DNA from: Monarcha castaneiventris obscurior
Taxonomy: Eukaryota; Chordata; Aves; Passeriformes; Monarchidae
Direction of reading: 5' to 3'
Assembly (NCBI GenBank): GCA_026261815.1
Contig: JAMPIT010000493.1
Location: 7,953,501 to 8,017,500, forward strand
Length of the DNA: 64,000 bases
Below, in pieces: positions 36,901-45,116 of this stretch. The notes beneath the pieces are model-generated. The model saw only the letters and a program-made list of their open reading frames with translations, was not told the origin of the DNA and ran no database searches. Every line of letters starts with the position of its first letter. Within the stretch, counting starts at the first letter, position 1. Made by a program: the position numbers and the translations under genes.

Positions 36901-39025
36901 CAACAACAACGAAAAGCCAAAGACTCAGCATGATCTAAGCCAATGCCACACATACACACACAAACTTTTAACTGTGCAACAAGAGCACAAAAACAAGGAT
37001 GGGGGTCTGAACTATTATAACCATTCCAGTTCCATGACCATGCAGTTGTAAATGTCACCCAGGTTGCAACAGGAGAAATAACTCACCCTTAGGGAGTGTG
37101 TGCATGAGGCACTGAGAATCTCCTGTGTTTAAAGGGCCACCAGACCACTGGTGCTCAGCACAGAAGATGCTCATGTCACCAACATGCTGAGGGTCCCCCA
37201 CACATTCAACAAGAAATGTCACACTGCTGGTTGTGTCCCTACCTACATTCCCTCAGCAGGACCCACTACATCCTCTCTCCCTCCAGAGAAGGACAAAGGC
37301 TCTCACCTTGTCGTCATGAACGGCGATGTACTCGTGTGTTTCAAAGTTGCACACGACAGGACAGGTGAGAATCTGCCCGTGTTTAACTGACCAACAGCCC
37401 AGGGGCTTCTGATCCGAAATCTACAGAGGCACAACAAAGACACTGCAATTAAAATACAACATAGCAAAGATCACTTTCGGGACTTCTCTCGTGACAGAAA
37501 GGAAATGCAAGGCAGCCACACCTGATCTGAATTAGAATATTAAAATATGGAAACTGCTATACTCAGAAATTCCTCTTGAGCATTCCTGTTTCCACCTTTA
37601 ACACCAACAATTTCAGAACAACAGGAAAGAACTCTACATTAATTAGATTTCTTTTCATGTAAGAAATAACTTTGACCTGTAACAGTCTGAAGGGCTTATG
37701 CCATAAAGCACAGGTACAAGGCACAGATTTTTTGAAAAGCAGATACTAATTTTAATCACTAGTGCAATTTGTTTTTACTGACTAATACAATCATACACAG
37801 ACTTGTGCTTTTTTTCTTCCTTTTTCAAGGTGAGTTACTGAGACCAGGAGCAGTGGATTTTGCTGTCTGAACTTCTGTTCTGTGTGAGTCACACCCAGCT
37901 GCTCTGAGGGCACTCAACCCCCTCTCCTCACTCCTGAGTACACTGGGTATATTTACAACACAGTTATGCTCTCACATATGGTCTTGGCAGTGGGAATAAG
38001 GACCCCAAAGGAGGTTGCATCATCAACCTACTAAGATCATGGAACGGTCTGAGTTGGAAGGGACTTTAGATCACCAAGTCCCACCCCCTGCCATGGGCAG
38101 GGACACCCTCCACTATCCCAGGTTGCTCCAAGCCCCATCCAATCTGGCCTTGGAAACTTCCAGGGATGGGGCAGCCACAGCTTCTCTGGGAACCTGTGCC
38201 AGGGCCTGCCCACCCTCACAGGGAAGAATTTCTTCCCAATATCTAATCTAAACCCACTCTTTCAGTTTAAGCCCATTCCTGCTTGTCCTGTCACTACAAT
38301 CCCCAACCGCATGGATGTGATAGTCAACTAAAGACAGAAACTCAAATATTTGCCTTAAAGTTTCTTATTATGGTCTACTGAATAACAGAGACCAGAACAC
38401 ACTTATAGTGTCAGGCGCTGCAAACCAAAATCTTCCGTGCTGCAGCCAGCAGGAGAGCAGCTGACACTGAGCTGACAGCCCAGAACCTGGAACTGCAGGT
38501 AACACGTACCTGTGGCTTCGGGAGGGAAGTGTTTTTTGGGACGGGGAATGGACAGAGAACATCAGCAAAAGGACACACAGGCGAACAAGCGCCGGAGCCG
38601 CCCCGTGTTCCCGGGCAGAGGAGCGGGGGCAGCGGGGAGCGCAGGGGGCAGAGCGCGGCCGGGCCGGGCTGGAGCCGCTCCCGGGCCGGGGCCGTTCCCC
38701 GGGGATGGCGGCTGCAGGCGGCGGCGCCCGGGAACAGCGGGGCCCGGGGACAGCGGGCTCTGGTCCGGACAGGCCGGGACGGAGGGAACACGGGAGGCAG
38801 CGCGGCCGCGGCCCTGCCCGGGACACCCCGCCTAGGCCGGGGCTGCCCGGGGCGGCGGTGCCGGCCCCGAGGACGCGCGGGCGGTACCTTGAAGAGCGTG
38901 GCGGCCCGGCCGCGCTCGGTGAGCAGCACGAGGTCGCGGCCCGGGCCCGGCTCCAGGCACAGCCCGGGGCCGCCGCCGCCGGGGCCGGGCCCGCGCAGCG
39001 TGAAGCTCTCGCACAGCGCCGCCAT
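27865..39025 (-). CDS. NOL11: NOL11, nucleolar protein 11 (complete, 18 coding exons, 720 residues)
   Basis: NOL11 is a metazoan nucleolar factor of the t-UTP/SSU-processome group. It binds UTP4 (cirhin) and is needed for rDNA transcription and early pre-rRNA cleavage. The exons are 39025-38888, 37420-37307, 36587-36531, 35970-35825, 35564-35507, 34976-34838, 34432-34232, 33927-33851, 33134-33011, 32341-32238, 31988-31911, 31119-30935, 30690-30565, 30411-30190, 29711-29633, 28790-28698, 28386-28279 and 27978-27865. They join in frame throughout to 2163 nt, close to the human length of 719. The N-terminal half looks like a beta-propeller ([32 protein letters not shown]). The C-terminal half is helical ([30 protein letters not shown]). 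The start [10 protein letters not shown] matches human MAALEEEFTL. The gene is transcribed toward BPTF, in tandem with it. Confidence 0.96.
28279..28386 (-). CDS. NOL11: NOL11 exon 17
   Basis: gtcttcag|ATCATGGA to GCCCAA|gtaagt. It encodes [20 protein letters not shown], then [16 protein letters not shown]. Confidence 0.95.
28698..28790 (-). CDS. NOL11: NOL11 exon 16
   Basis: acttccag|CTATTTCT to AATCAG|gtgagc. It encodes [20 protein letters not shown] and [11 protein letters not shown]. Confidence 0.94.
29633..29711 (-). CDS. NOL11: NOL11 exon 15 (79 nt)
   Basis: ccctgcacag|AAATGCTG to GCTGTT|gtaagt. It encodes [20 protein letters not shown] and PAQQAV, nearly as in human. There is no polypyrimidine tract upstream. 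Confidence 0.93.
29712..30189 (-). other. NOL11: NOL11 intron 14, U12-type signals
   Basis: The donor is GTATCCTCT, one base from the U12 consensus GTATCCTTT. The branch-like TCCCTTAAT has its adenosine 13 nt before the acceptor, and there is no pyrimidine tract. All three are hallmarks of minor-spliceosome introns. Confidence 0.8.
30190..30411 (-). CDS. NOL11: NOL11 exon 14
   Basis: cttccacag|CATTAGTG to GCGTTATT|GTATCCTCT. It encodes [20 protein letters not shown], an acidic variable stretch, then [13 protein letters not shown]. Phase and homology (AALLNA) force the GTATCC donor rather than the downstream GTAAAG. Confidence 0.9.
30565..30690 (-). CDS. NOL11: NOL11 exon 13
   Basis: ttcttatag|TTTATGTC to TTTTTAAG|gtaact. 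It encodes [20 protein letters not shown], then [21 protein letters not shown], a strong match to human. Confidence 0.94.
30935..31119 (-). CDS. NOL11: NOL11 exon 12
   Basis: ttttccag|GATGCTTC to TCCTACAG|gtagtg. It encodes [20 protein letters not shown], then [20 protein letters not shown] and [21 protein letters not shown]. Confidence 0.93.
31911..31988 (-). CDS. NOL11: NOL11 exon 11 (78 nt)
   Basis: gaccacag|TTAAGATC to CTCAAA|gtaagt. It encodes [20 protein letters not shown] and LLLNLK, matching human LRRRKIEVSLQPE. Confidence 0.88.
32238..32341 (-). CDS. NOL11: NOL11 exon 10
   Basis: gttcacag|ATGTGTCC to ATGAAT|gtaagt. It encodes [20 protein letters not shown] and [16 protein letters not shown] is shared with human and the rest is diverged. 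Confidence 0.88.
33011..33134 (-). CDS. NOL11: NOL11 exon 9
   Basis: attttgcag|TTGTGGTG to AACTCTG|gtaaga. It encodes [20 protein letters not shown] and [21 protein letters not shown]. Confidence 0.94.
33851..33927 (-). CDS. NOL11: NOL11 exon 8 (77 nt)
   Basis: tcccttag|AGTGCCTG to GGCCAG|gtaaag. It encodes [20 protein letters not shown] and GTSGQ, nearly identical to human. Confidence 0.93.
34232..34432 (-). CDS. NOL11: NOL11 exon 7
   Basis: ttgacag|ATTCCAA to CCTAGAG|gtaact. It encodes [20 protein letters not shown] and [20 protein letters not shown], then EPR. The EPR end gives a few more residues than remembered human at this junction. Confidence 0.9.
34838..34976 (-). CDS. NOL11: NOL11 exon 6
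   Basis: gttttag|GATGGAG to TGTTTGT|gtaagt. It encodes [20 protein letters not shown] through [10 protein letters not shown]. The single leftover T pairs with AT of exon 7 to give Tyr. Confidence 0.9.
35507..35564 (-). CDS. NOL11: NOL11 exon 5 (58 nt)
   Basis: gttttag|GTGGAGTG to GAGAAA|gtgagt. It encodes (R)[19 protein letters not shown], aligning with human [20 protein letters not shown]. Confidence 0.92.
35825..35970 (-). CDS. NOL11: NOL11 exon 4
   Basis: ttcttgcag|CTCTCAGC to ATCAG|gtaagt. It encodes [20 protein letters not shown], then [16 protein letters not shown] and ENVISDEVI. Confidence 0.94.
36531..36587 (-). CDS. NOL11: NOL11 exon 3 (57 nt)
   Basis: cttaaag|GTTTTAAG to GCAACA|gtaagt. 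It encodes [19 protein letters not shown], matching human VLRIWNNEDVNLDKVFKAT. It is too short to stand out as an ORF. Confidence 0.93.
37307..37420 (-). CDS. NOL11: NOL11 exon 2
   Basis: tctgtag|ATTTCGG to GACAAG|gtgaga. It encodes [16 protein letters not shown] and [20 protein letters not shown], close to human. Confidence 0.93.
37421..38887 (-). other. NOL11: NOL11 intron 1
   Basis: It contains a CR1 fragment at 38033-38312 and turns GC-rich from about 38.5 kb toward exon 1. Confidence 0.75.
38033..38312 (-). mobile_element. CR1 LINE 3' fragment in NOL11 intron 1
   Basis: The plus strand reads antisense CR1: GAGTTGGAAGGGACTTTAGA, CCCCTGCCATGGGCAGGGAC, CTTCCAGGGATGGGGCAGCC, AATTTCTTCCCAATATCTAA, CTTGTCCTGTCACTACA. 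It is well preserved and lacks the 5' end. Confidence 0.92.
38888..39025 (-). CDS. NOL11: NOL11 exon 1
   Basis: The start ATG lies inside CCAAGATGGCGGC, and the donor is CTTCAAG|gtaccg. It encodes 46 residues, [10 protein letters not shown] to RAATLFK, with a Gly/Pro-rich insert where human has a different linker. It lies in the CpG island. Confidence 0.93.
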
Positions 39026-39030
39026 CTTGG
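39019..39030 (-). promoter_or_regulatory. NOL11: YY1-type motif overlapping the NOL11 start codon
   Basis: CCAAGATGGCGG on the minus strand. The ATG of the motif is the NOL11 initiation codon, so one sequence serves as Kozak context and possible YY1 site. Confidence 0.65.
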
Positions 39031-39041
39031 CCAGGCCCGCC

Positions 39042-39051
39042 TCTCGCGAGA
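39042..39051. promoter_or_regulatory. NOL11: TCTCGCGAGA core-promoter palindrome
   Basis: A perfect 10-bp palindrome 16 bp upstream of the NOL11 ATG. This motif is a known orphan CpG-island promoter element, reported to be bound by BANP (and Kaiso), so methylation-sensitive control is plausible. The position implies a very short 5' UTR or a TSS within the element. Confidence 0.75.
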
Positions 39052-39124
39052 GCTGGCGCGGAGCGCGCCGCAGCGTGAGCGGGGGGCGGGGCCGGGAGTG
39101 GGCGGTGCTGTGGGGCGGGAACGG

Positions 39125-39598
39125 GCTCTGAGGCGGGCTGGGGCACACGGGACGTGCAGGGCTCTGAGGCGGGCTGGGGTGCGGCTGTGCGGGGCTCTGA
39201 GGCGGGCTGGGGTGCGGCTGTGCGGGGCTCTGAGGCGGGCTGGGGCACACGGGACGTGCAGGGCTCTGAGGCGGGCTGGGGTGCGGCTGTGCGGGGCTCT
39301 GAGGCGGGCTGGGGTGCGGCTGTGCGGGGCTGTGAGGCGGGCTGGGGCGTGCGGGACTCTGAGGCGGCCTGGGGCACGCGGAGTGTGCGGGACTCTGAGG
39401 CGGCCTGGGGTACACGGGGTGTGCGGGACTCTGAGGCGGGCTGGGGCCCGGGCTGTGCGGGGCTCTGAGGCCGGCTGGGGTGCGGCTGTGCGGAGCTCTG
39501 AGGCGGCCTGGGGTACACGGGGTGTGCAGGACTCTGAGGCGGCCTGGGGCACACGGGGCGTGCGGGGCTCTGAGGCGGGCTGGGGCGCGGGTGTGCGG
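39125..39598 (+). repeat. G-rich minisatellite, about 14 units of 33-36 bp
   Basis: Each unit begins CTCTGAGGCGGGCTGGGG, followed by a variable GTGCGGCTGTGCGGGG or CACACGGGACGTGCAGGG part. I counted 14 starts, mean spacing about 34 bp, just upstream of the NOL11 promoter. Long ORFs in several frames here are repeat artefacts. Confidence 0.92.
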
Positions 39599-39842
39599 GC
39601 CCGCGGTCTCCGAGTGTGGCAGAGATTGTGGGTATAATAATGCCCGAGGGAGGCCGGTGATTGTTATCCTCAGAACATCGCCACAAAGCGGGGCAGGCAC
39701 GGAGCCATGGGCATTGCCCTTGTTCAGGTGTTGCCGGGGCGTTTCGCGCACTGCCTCCATCGCTCCCGCACCGATGCCCGCTGTCGGTCCGGCAGCGCCG
39801 AGTGTATGCACATGAGGGGTCGGAGTTATGCTAACGATGGCT

Positions 39843-39848
39843 CACGTG
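39843..39848. promoter_or_regulatory. CACGTG E-box upstream of NOL11
   Basis: A canonical MYC/USF hexamer about 820 bp upstream of the NOL11 ATG. MYC control of ribosome-biogenesis genes makes it plausible, but a hexamer alone is weak evidence. Confidence 0.3.
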
Positions 39849-40939
39849 CACGCCAATAAGAGCGGTCACGAGTATGTTAATGAGTGCGCTAATTTGCAGG
39901 AGGACCGGCGGTAAAAGCTTCCGTGGGGTTTAATGTGCGCACAAACCCCGCTGGGTGTGGGGCTGTGCCGGGGTGCGGCCCCGGGAAGGCGCAGGGCAGG
40001 GTTGGCCCCTCGGCAGCAGCACAGCCCGGCCCCGCAGCCGGAGGGTCCCTGTCAGGGTCCCACCGCTTTGTATTTTCGTGTGTAGGATTTTGAGTGCGCG
40101 CAGATTTCCGTGCAGCCCTACGCAATCATAGGAGCCCAAGCTGTAAAAGACATCAAATCAAACCAACAAGCAGCAGTGACAGGTCAGGCCGGATCCCCGG
40201 GGGTCACTTTGGGCTGGGCGCTGCCGCATCTGCTCAGCCACGCGTGGCTTTGGTGGCAGGGCCGGGCACAGTGACCCCAGCCGGGCTGCCGAGATGGCCC
40301 CGGCGTGCGCGGGCTCTGTCCCCTTTGCGCCCTGTGATTTCCAATCTTAAAACATTTCCAGTCCCCTCTTTGTTCCCTCTGCCCTGCCCCACGCTGCTCT
40401 GAAGCGTTTCCCTCCTGAATGAGCGCTGCCTTCCTCTGGAGCAGGGAAAGCTTCGTTTCTATGGAGAAAGTCTGTGTAAAAGCCTACAAAGAATCGTTGT
40501 ACAAGGGAAATTTCTGTTGACAAAATTAACTGACTGGGAGACAAGCCTGAGAGGATTCGAGTGATCTCTTTTCCAGTATTTTCCAGTTATTTGGTACAAC
40601 ACTGAGCTGCCAAACCCTGCATAAAGAATTGGTTTCCCCACTGAAAAACTTCCTTGTCAACCAAATGGTCATTTACAAGTGAATGGCCTAATGCCAGACT
40701 GATGGGGCACCTGCCCCGGTGAAACCTTTACAGAGCTGAGGCACAACAGAACGCGGGAGAAGTTGTAAGTGCTTTAAATTTTCCTCACAAAGCCAATTCT
40801 TTGTGCTGTTTAATTTTGAGGAAGTGACTTGCAGAGCTGGGGTAGAAATGTCAATGGTATATGTTAATGAGGAGGTTCCTGCCTATGGGGGACCCAGGAA
40901 GAGAAAACAGCCACCATTGTAAAGAATAGTTGTTGGTAG

Positions 40940-40945
40940 TTTATT
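40940..40945 (-). terminator. PITPNC1: Candidate PITPNC1 poly(A) signal AATAAA
   Basis: TTTATT on the plus strand, left of which the sequence shifts toward the NOL11 upstream region. Confidence 0.4.
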
Positions 40946-43900
40946 TACAACAAAATGCAAGGAAAAATACGATATTAAAAATAATAAATAACTTGAAAAA
41001 AACCAGAAACTAAGTGATATGAGAAAAATGACAGTCAAATTCTCCTGCTGAGCCTTGCACTATTTAACGTGCAGAGCAAATCAAGACTTGGTCCTTCTTT
41101 GATGGGGGTGATGTATTGCCTGATGTTGCCATCAGTGCTCTAGATAAAAGAAATTAATTACTGGACATACAGAATCACGTGGAATTATCACAGAAATGAA
41201 ATAAACCAATAAAACCTGTTTTAGTGACACCACAAAACTACAGGAGATCGTAATTCAATGACCATGCTGTTCATTTAAAGCAAAACATTGTTAGACTTAT
41301 TTAGCAATTTTAACTTACACATAGAAAACCAGGCCCAAACAATGGCAACAGATAGTCTCTTATTGACAAGATCTTGAATTCTCTCTTACTGCACTCACTA
41401 ATTCATAAAAAGCATATACATCTGGCTTATTTCAAAGGATAACACATTGTTTTGAAGTTATAGTGCAGCAAGCTTCAAAGCAGTTTTAACAAAGTATAGC
41501 AGTCTTGTTACAAACTGAAATCCAAGGAACAAATATTTCAGTTTCAAAGTCTCTACAGCAGCAATTAATGCAAATTGGCTACTAGATGTCACAAAATCAC
41601 CTTCCAGAATAATCAAAAAAGCCAAAGAACAAGGTCAAATAGTTTCTTTCCATAGGATTTATCCAGTCCTTTACAAAATTAACCATTACATTATTAAGAA
41701 ATCCCATTAAGTATGTGTTTCAGGAATGTGCTGCTCCTCACAACTTTTATGGGTCCCTCCCTCTGTGATTTTTTAGGAGATTGACCCTTCTGAAGCTGCA
41801 CTGAATTGCCAGTTGTTTTGTAATGATTGTTCTATCCAAAATACACAGAAGTACAAGCAAAGCCTGGAGCTTTTCATAGAAACCTGAACAAACTCATCAC
41901 ATTTTTTGCTCTGAACTGTATTTTCCTTGATAAAAAATTCCTTGCCAAGTCCTAGCAGAGCTGCATCACAAAATTCTTGTCACTCTGGCAGAGAAGAGAA
42001 CACAACTGTGGTGCCTGCTCAGCTTTGCTGCCTGGCACCATGCTCTGAAGCTGTACTCAGTAAATAACCACAGCTTTTATTTTTGCAAACAAAGTGAGGA
42101 ACACCTGCAAAACTTTCTATTTTAATCCCAATAAACACGTTTGAAAATACAACAGAAAGCACTGGGAAAAATCAGTGCTGAAAACAACCCCTTCTCCTCA
42201 AGGTGTTACACTGAAATACTCAGACCTTCCTTCTCATTTCATTTCATGTGGGTTTGTGCACTTGCTGGGAATATTCTAGAAAAAGCTATCTTACCCTAAA
42301 TAGCAACCAACCAGACAGAAAAAGGCATTTAAAGATCATACTGACCAAATGGGTGGTGACTGGTGGAGAGAGCAAGGCAGAACTCAGCACTGGGTACTTC
42401 CACAGGCAGTGAAAGCCTGGAGTACTCTTATCCAAAGCAGGGACCTTGATCAGGCAGCAGCATGGAGGCAGAGTGGCTGTTCCTGACCCTGCCGGGGTGA
42501 ATCCAGCTGTGGGGACACTAAAGCTGGGCACATCTCTGCCAGGAGGATATTCAAATCTGTCCTGTTCAGGTAAGCTGATAATTTTCACAAATGTCTTATC
42601 CCCAAACCTACTTAATACAATCAATTATCCACCCAGGATTGGAAATCCATCAGTTAAACATGAGTAGAGGTGGGACTGCTGTGATCTAATAATCTGTGTC
42701 AAACCCAGATACCAAAATGTGAATAGAAACAGTCACGTGTGAGCATGAGGACACTGTGAATAGAGCTGAGCAAATTTGTCTTGGACAAATTAAAAATCCA
42801 TTGAAACAGACCTTCAGGTGGAGCAGACCTGAACTATTTCTGTATGGGCCAAAGTCAGGCAATGAGAAAACAACCAAACAAAACTTTATGTTTTCAAAGG
42901 CTTCCCTTTGCTGCTAATATTCCAGTCTTGATACTAAATCAATAATAACAATAAAAAGATTACACACGATCCTATGATTCTATAATGTGCTCCCCTGCTA
43001 AGCTGAAATCATAAACCAATGTAGGAAAGTTTTGTTTTCAGTATTACTTTTTAAACAGAACATCACCCATCAGGTCACCATTCACTTGGAACTACCAGCT
43101 CTGGGAAGAAAAGCAAAGCCAAGCATGGACAAGACATGGGAGAATGCAGGAAGTCAGACCACAGCAAACCTACAGAGAGCTCCTGGATTTTGCTGGCTGC
43201 AGGATTTTCACTATCAGACAAATGAACACTTGTTTTCAGTGCAGGTTGGCAGTGGAATTACTTCTGCTCCTAAAACTTCCCCCTAAATACCACACATTCC
43301 ACCAAACTTGTACTGCAGCTGCAGCCAGCGAGGAGCTCAGTGCATTTCAGCCACTGTGCCCCAGGTTTGGGCACCCCCAAACTGAGTGTTCAATATTCAG
43401 TGATAGCTCAGCTCTGGAGAAGTCTCTTTTTTTCTCACTCCATGAACCACATCAGTGGTAGTACAAAGTATCACCCACCTGGATCATGGTTCAGGTAAGA
43501 GCTGTCAGTCCCTGGGAATTGAACAGTGGCTCATTGAATGTCGCCAAGAGACAGGAACTGCAGCAGCCCTCGAGCAGCAACTTGTATGGAAGAGAGCCAA
43601 GTGCCCCAAAGCCGGGGCAGCGGGAAAGGGCCTCGCCCAGTTTATGCTTTGAACAGGAAGGAAGGCAGAGACCACTCCTGCCATTTAGTTTTCTCCTTCT
43701 TCCCTCTGAGAAACATCCTTGTCTACAGTTTAATTCCTGAGATTTAGGACTGATTTCACACACAGACCAGGAAGAGCACTTCCAGCTCCTCAACATCACC
43801 CACAATTTGTTTGCTTTTTAAGTGACTGATTTTGTCTCCCCTCCCCAGACGAGGCAGTGCTCTCTGTCAGCAGATTGTTCTGTTTAGCAAAGATGCGAGG

Positions 43901-44856
43901 CAGGAAAGAAAAAGGAGTCTCCTGTTTTCTTCCCTTTACATTCAAGGTCTCCCAGCCTGACTACCACTCTTCTTCCAGCGAGGAAAAGACAGAATTCATT
44001 GCTTTTGCTTCTCAACTGGCACAATTCAGCTGCTTTTTTCAATGTCACAGAACACCATTGATGAACACCAACACTCAGCTTACAAAAGGACAGGGGAGAG
44101 CTAGTAAAATACATTATCTACAAGAAATAGGTGGTTTCTTTTACAAATTCTGTGCAAGGTAGAAATAGTTCAATGGCCTCAAAGTCAGTATAGTTAATTA
44201 CAACTGGGGCTTTGAAACAGTGATATTTTAGGTTTGAAAAGATTTGTGTTTTGTATTTTAGGCCCCAAATCCTGAGTCATATTAAGAGAAATGTGGATCT
44301 GTTGGTGTTCAAGTACAATGAGTTACAGGTCAAAGGTTTATGAACACACAGGAGAAGCCTGAGAATGGGAAAGATTTTAAAATTGGTTATAAAAGAAGAA
44401 AATGGGAGGGTTTTTTTCTGTTAATCCTGCATTCTAGTTGGCACTAGTTTGCCTCAGAAGTCCTTGGCAGATTTACTTAATACCTACTCCTAATTATAAA
44501 TGCTGTGACCTAGATGAGGGTTTGCAGGCAGAATACTGCGACAGAAAGATTGATTTTTGTTTATAGCATCCCCTCAGACTGTTCCATTGATGTCAGTAAG
44601 ATGCACCATATGGCTTGAAACACTACTTTAGGAATATATAAACTACTTTCTCTTGCATGCACTTTTCAGAAGGTTTTAAGGATCAAGTCTGAGGAAAGGA
44701 CTCATCTTTCCACACCGGAAAGATCATTTGAAGCAAAAAAAAAAACCCCAAAACAACCAAACAACCAACAAACCACCACGACCTTTGTAGCAATTGAGTT
44801 ATGTCACTCTTGCTGTGGCAGACATGGCTTATCAGGAGGAAACATGCAGGGTTAAT
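40940..44856 (-). other. PITPNC1: Probable PITPNC1 3' UTR
   Basis: About 3.9 kb after the PITPNC1 stop without any other gene, ending at a minus-strand AATAAA (40940-40945). PITPNC1 has a long 3' UTR in mammals (from memory), so this extent is reasonable but not proven. The first 53 bases (44804-44856) resemble the lost C-terminal coding tail. Confidence 0.45.
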
Positions 44857-45116
44857 TTAAAAGGTTTTTTTTGATGGATCTGGAAGAGTGAGAGTTTCTG
44901 GAGCAGATTTTTTCCGAGGCCGATCTTTGGGAACTGTTAGGAAATCAGGAGCATCTGTGGAGAGAGGAGTTGATGGAGCACTAGATGGAGCACTGCGGGT
45001 TGAGGAAGGCATGGAAATGTTAGAGATCGATATTGCCGGTGGGAAAATCCCAATCTTCTTGTTGGTAGCTTCCTGAGTGGCTCGTTCAAACTCTCGGACT
45101 TCATCCATTGTCATGT
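44857..45116 (-). CDS. PITPNC1: PITPNC1 terminal exon, long isoform C-terminus
   Basis: cgttgaag|ACATGACA to TAA. It encodes [60 protein letters not shown] and [20 protein letters not shown], then KKTF and stop. Human continues about 18 residues past this point (from memory). Confidence 0.9.

Larger units (their letters stand above)
30691..37306 (-). other. NOL11: NOL11 introns 2-12 (remaining intronic DNA)
   Basis: AT-rich introns between the listed exons. I saw no mobile element, RNA gene or extra exon I could support. Confidence 0.6.
38500..40350. promoter_or_regulatory. NOL11: NOL11 CpG island and promoter region
   Basis: Dense CpG around NOL11 exon 1, extending through a G-rich minisatellite. 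No TATA box. It contains the TCTCGCGAGA element and YY1-like motif near the start codon, and a CACGTG E-box at 39843-39848. Confidence 0.8.

Noticed and set aside
38411..39811. Long minus- and plus-strand ORFs (up to 466 codons) across the NOL11 promoter
   Set aside because: They are open only because of the 34-bp minisatellite and GC bias. The translations are repeats of one unit in all frames.
42960..42990. CCTATGATTCTATAATG as a CR1 terminal octamer tail
   Set aside because: No CR1 body precedes it, so the match is too short.
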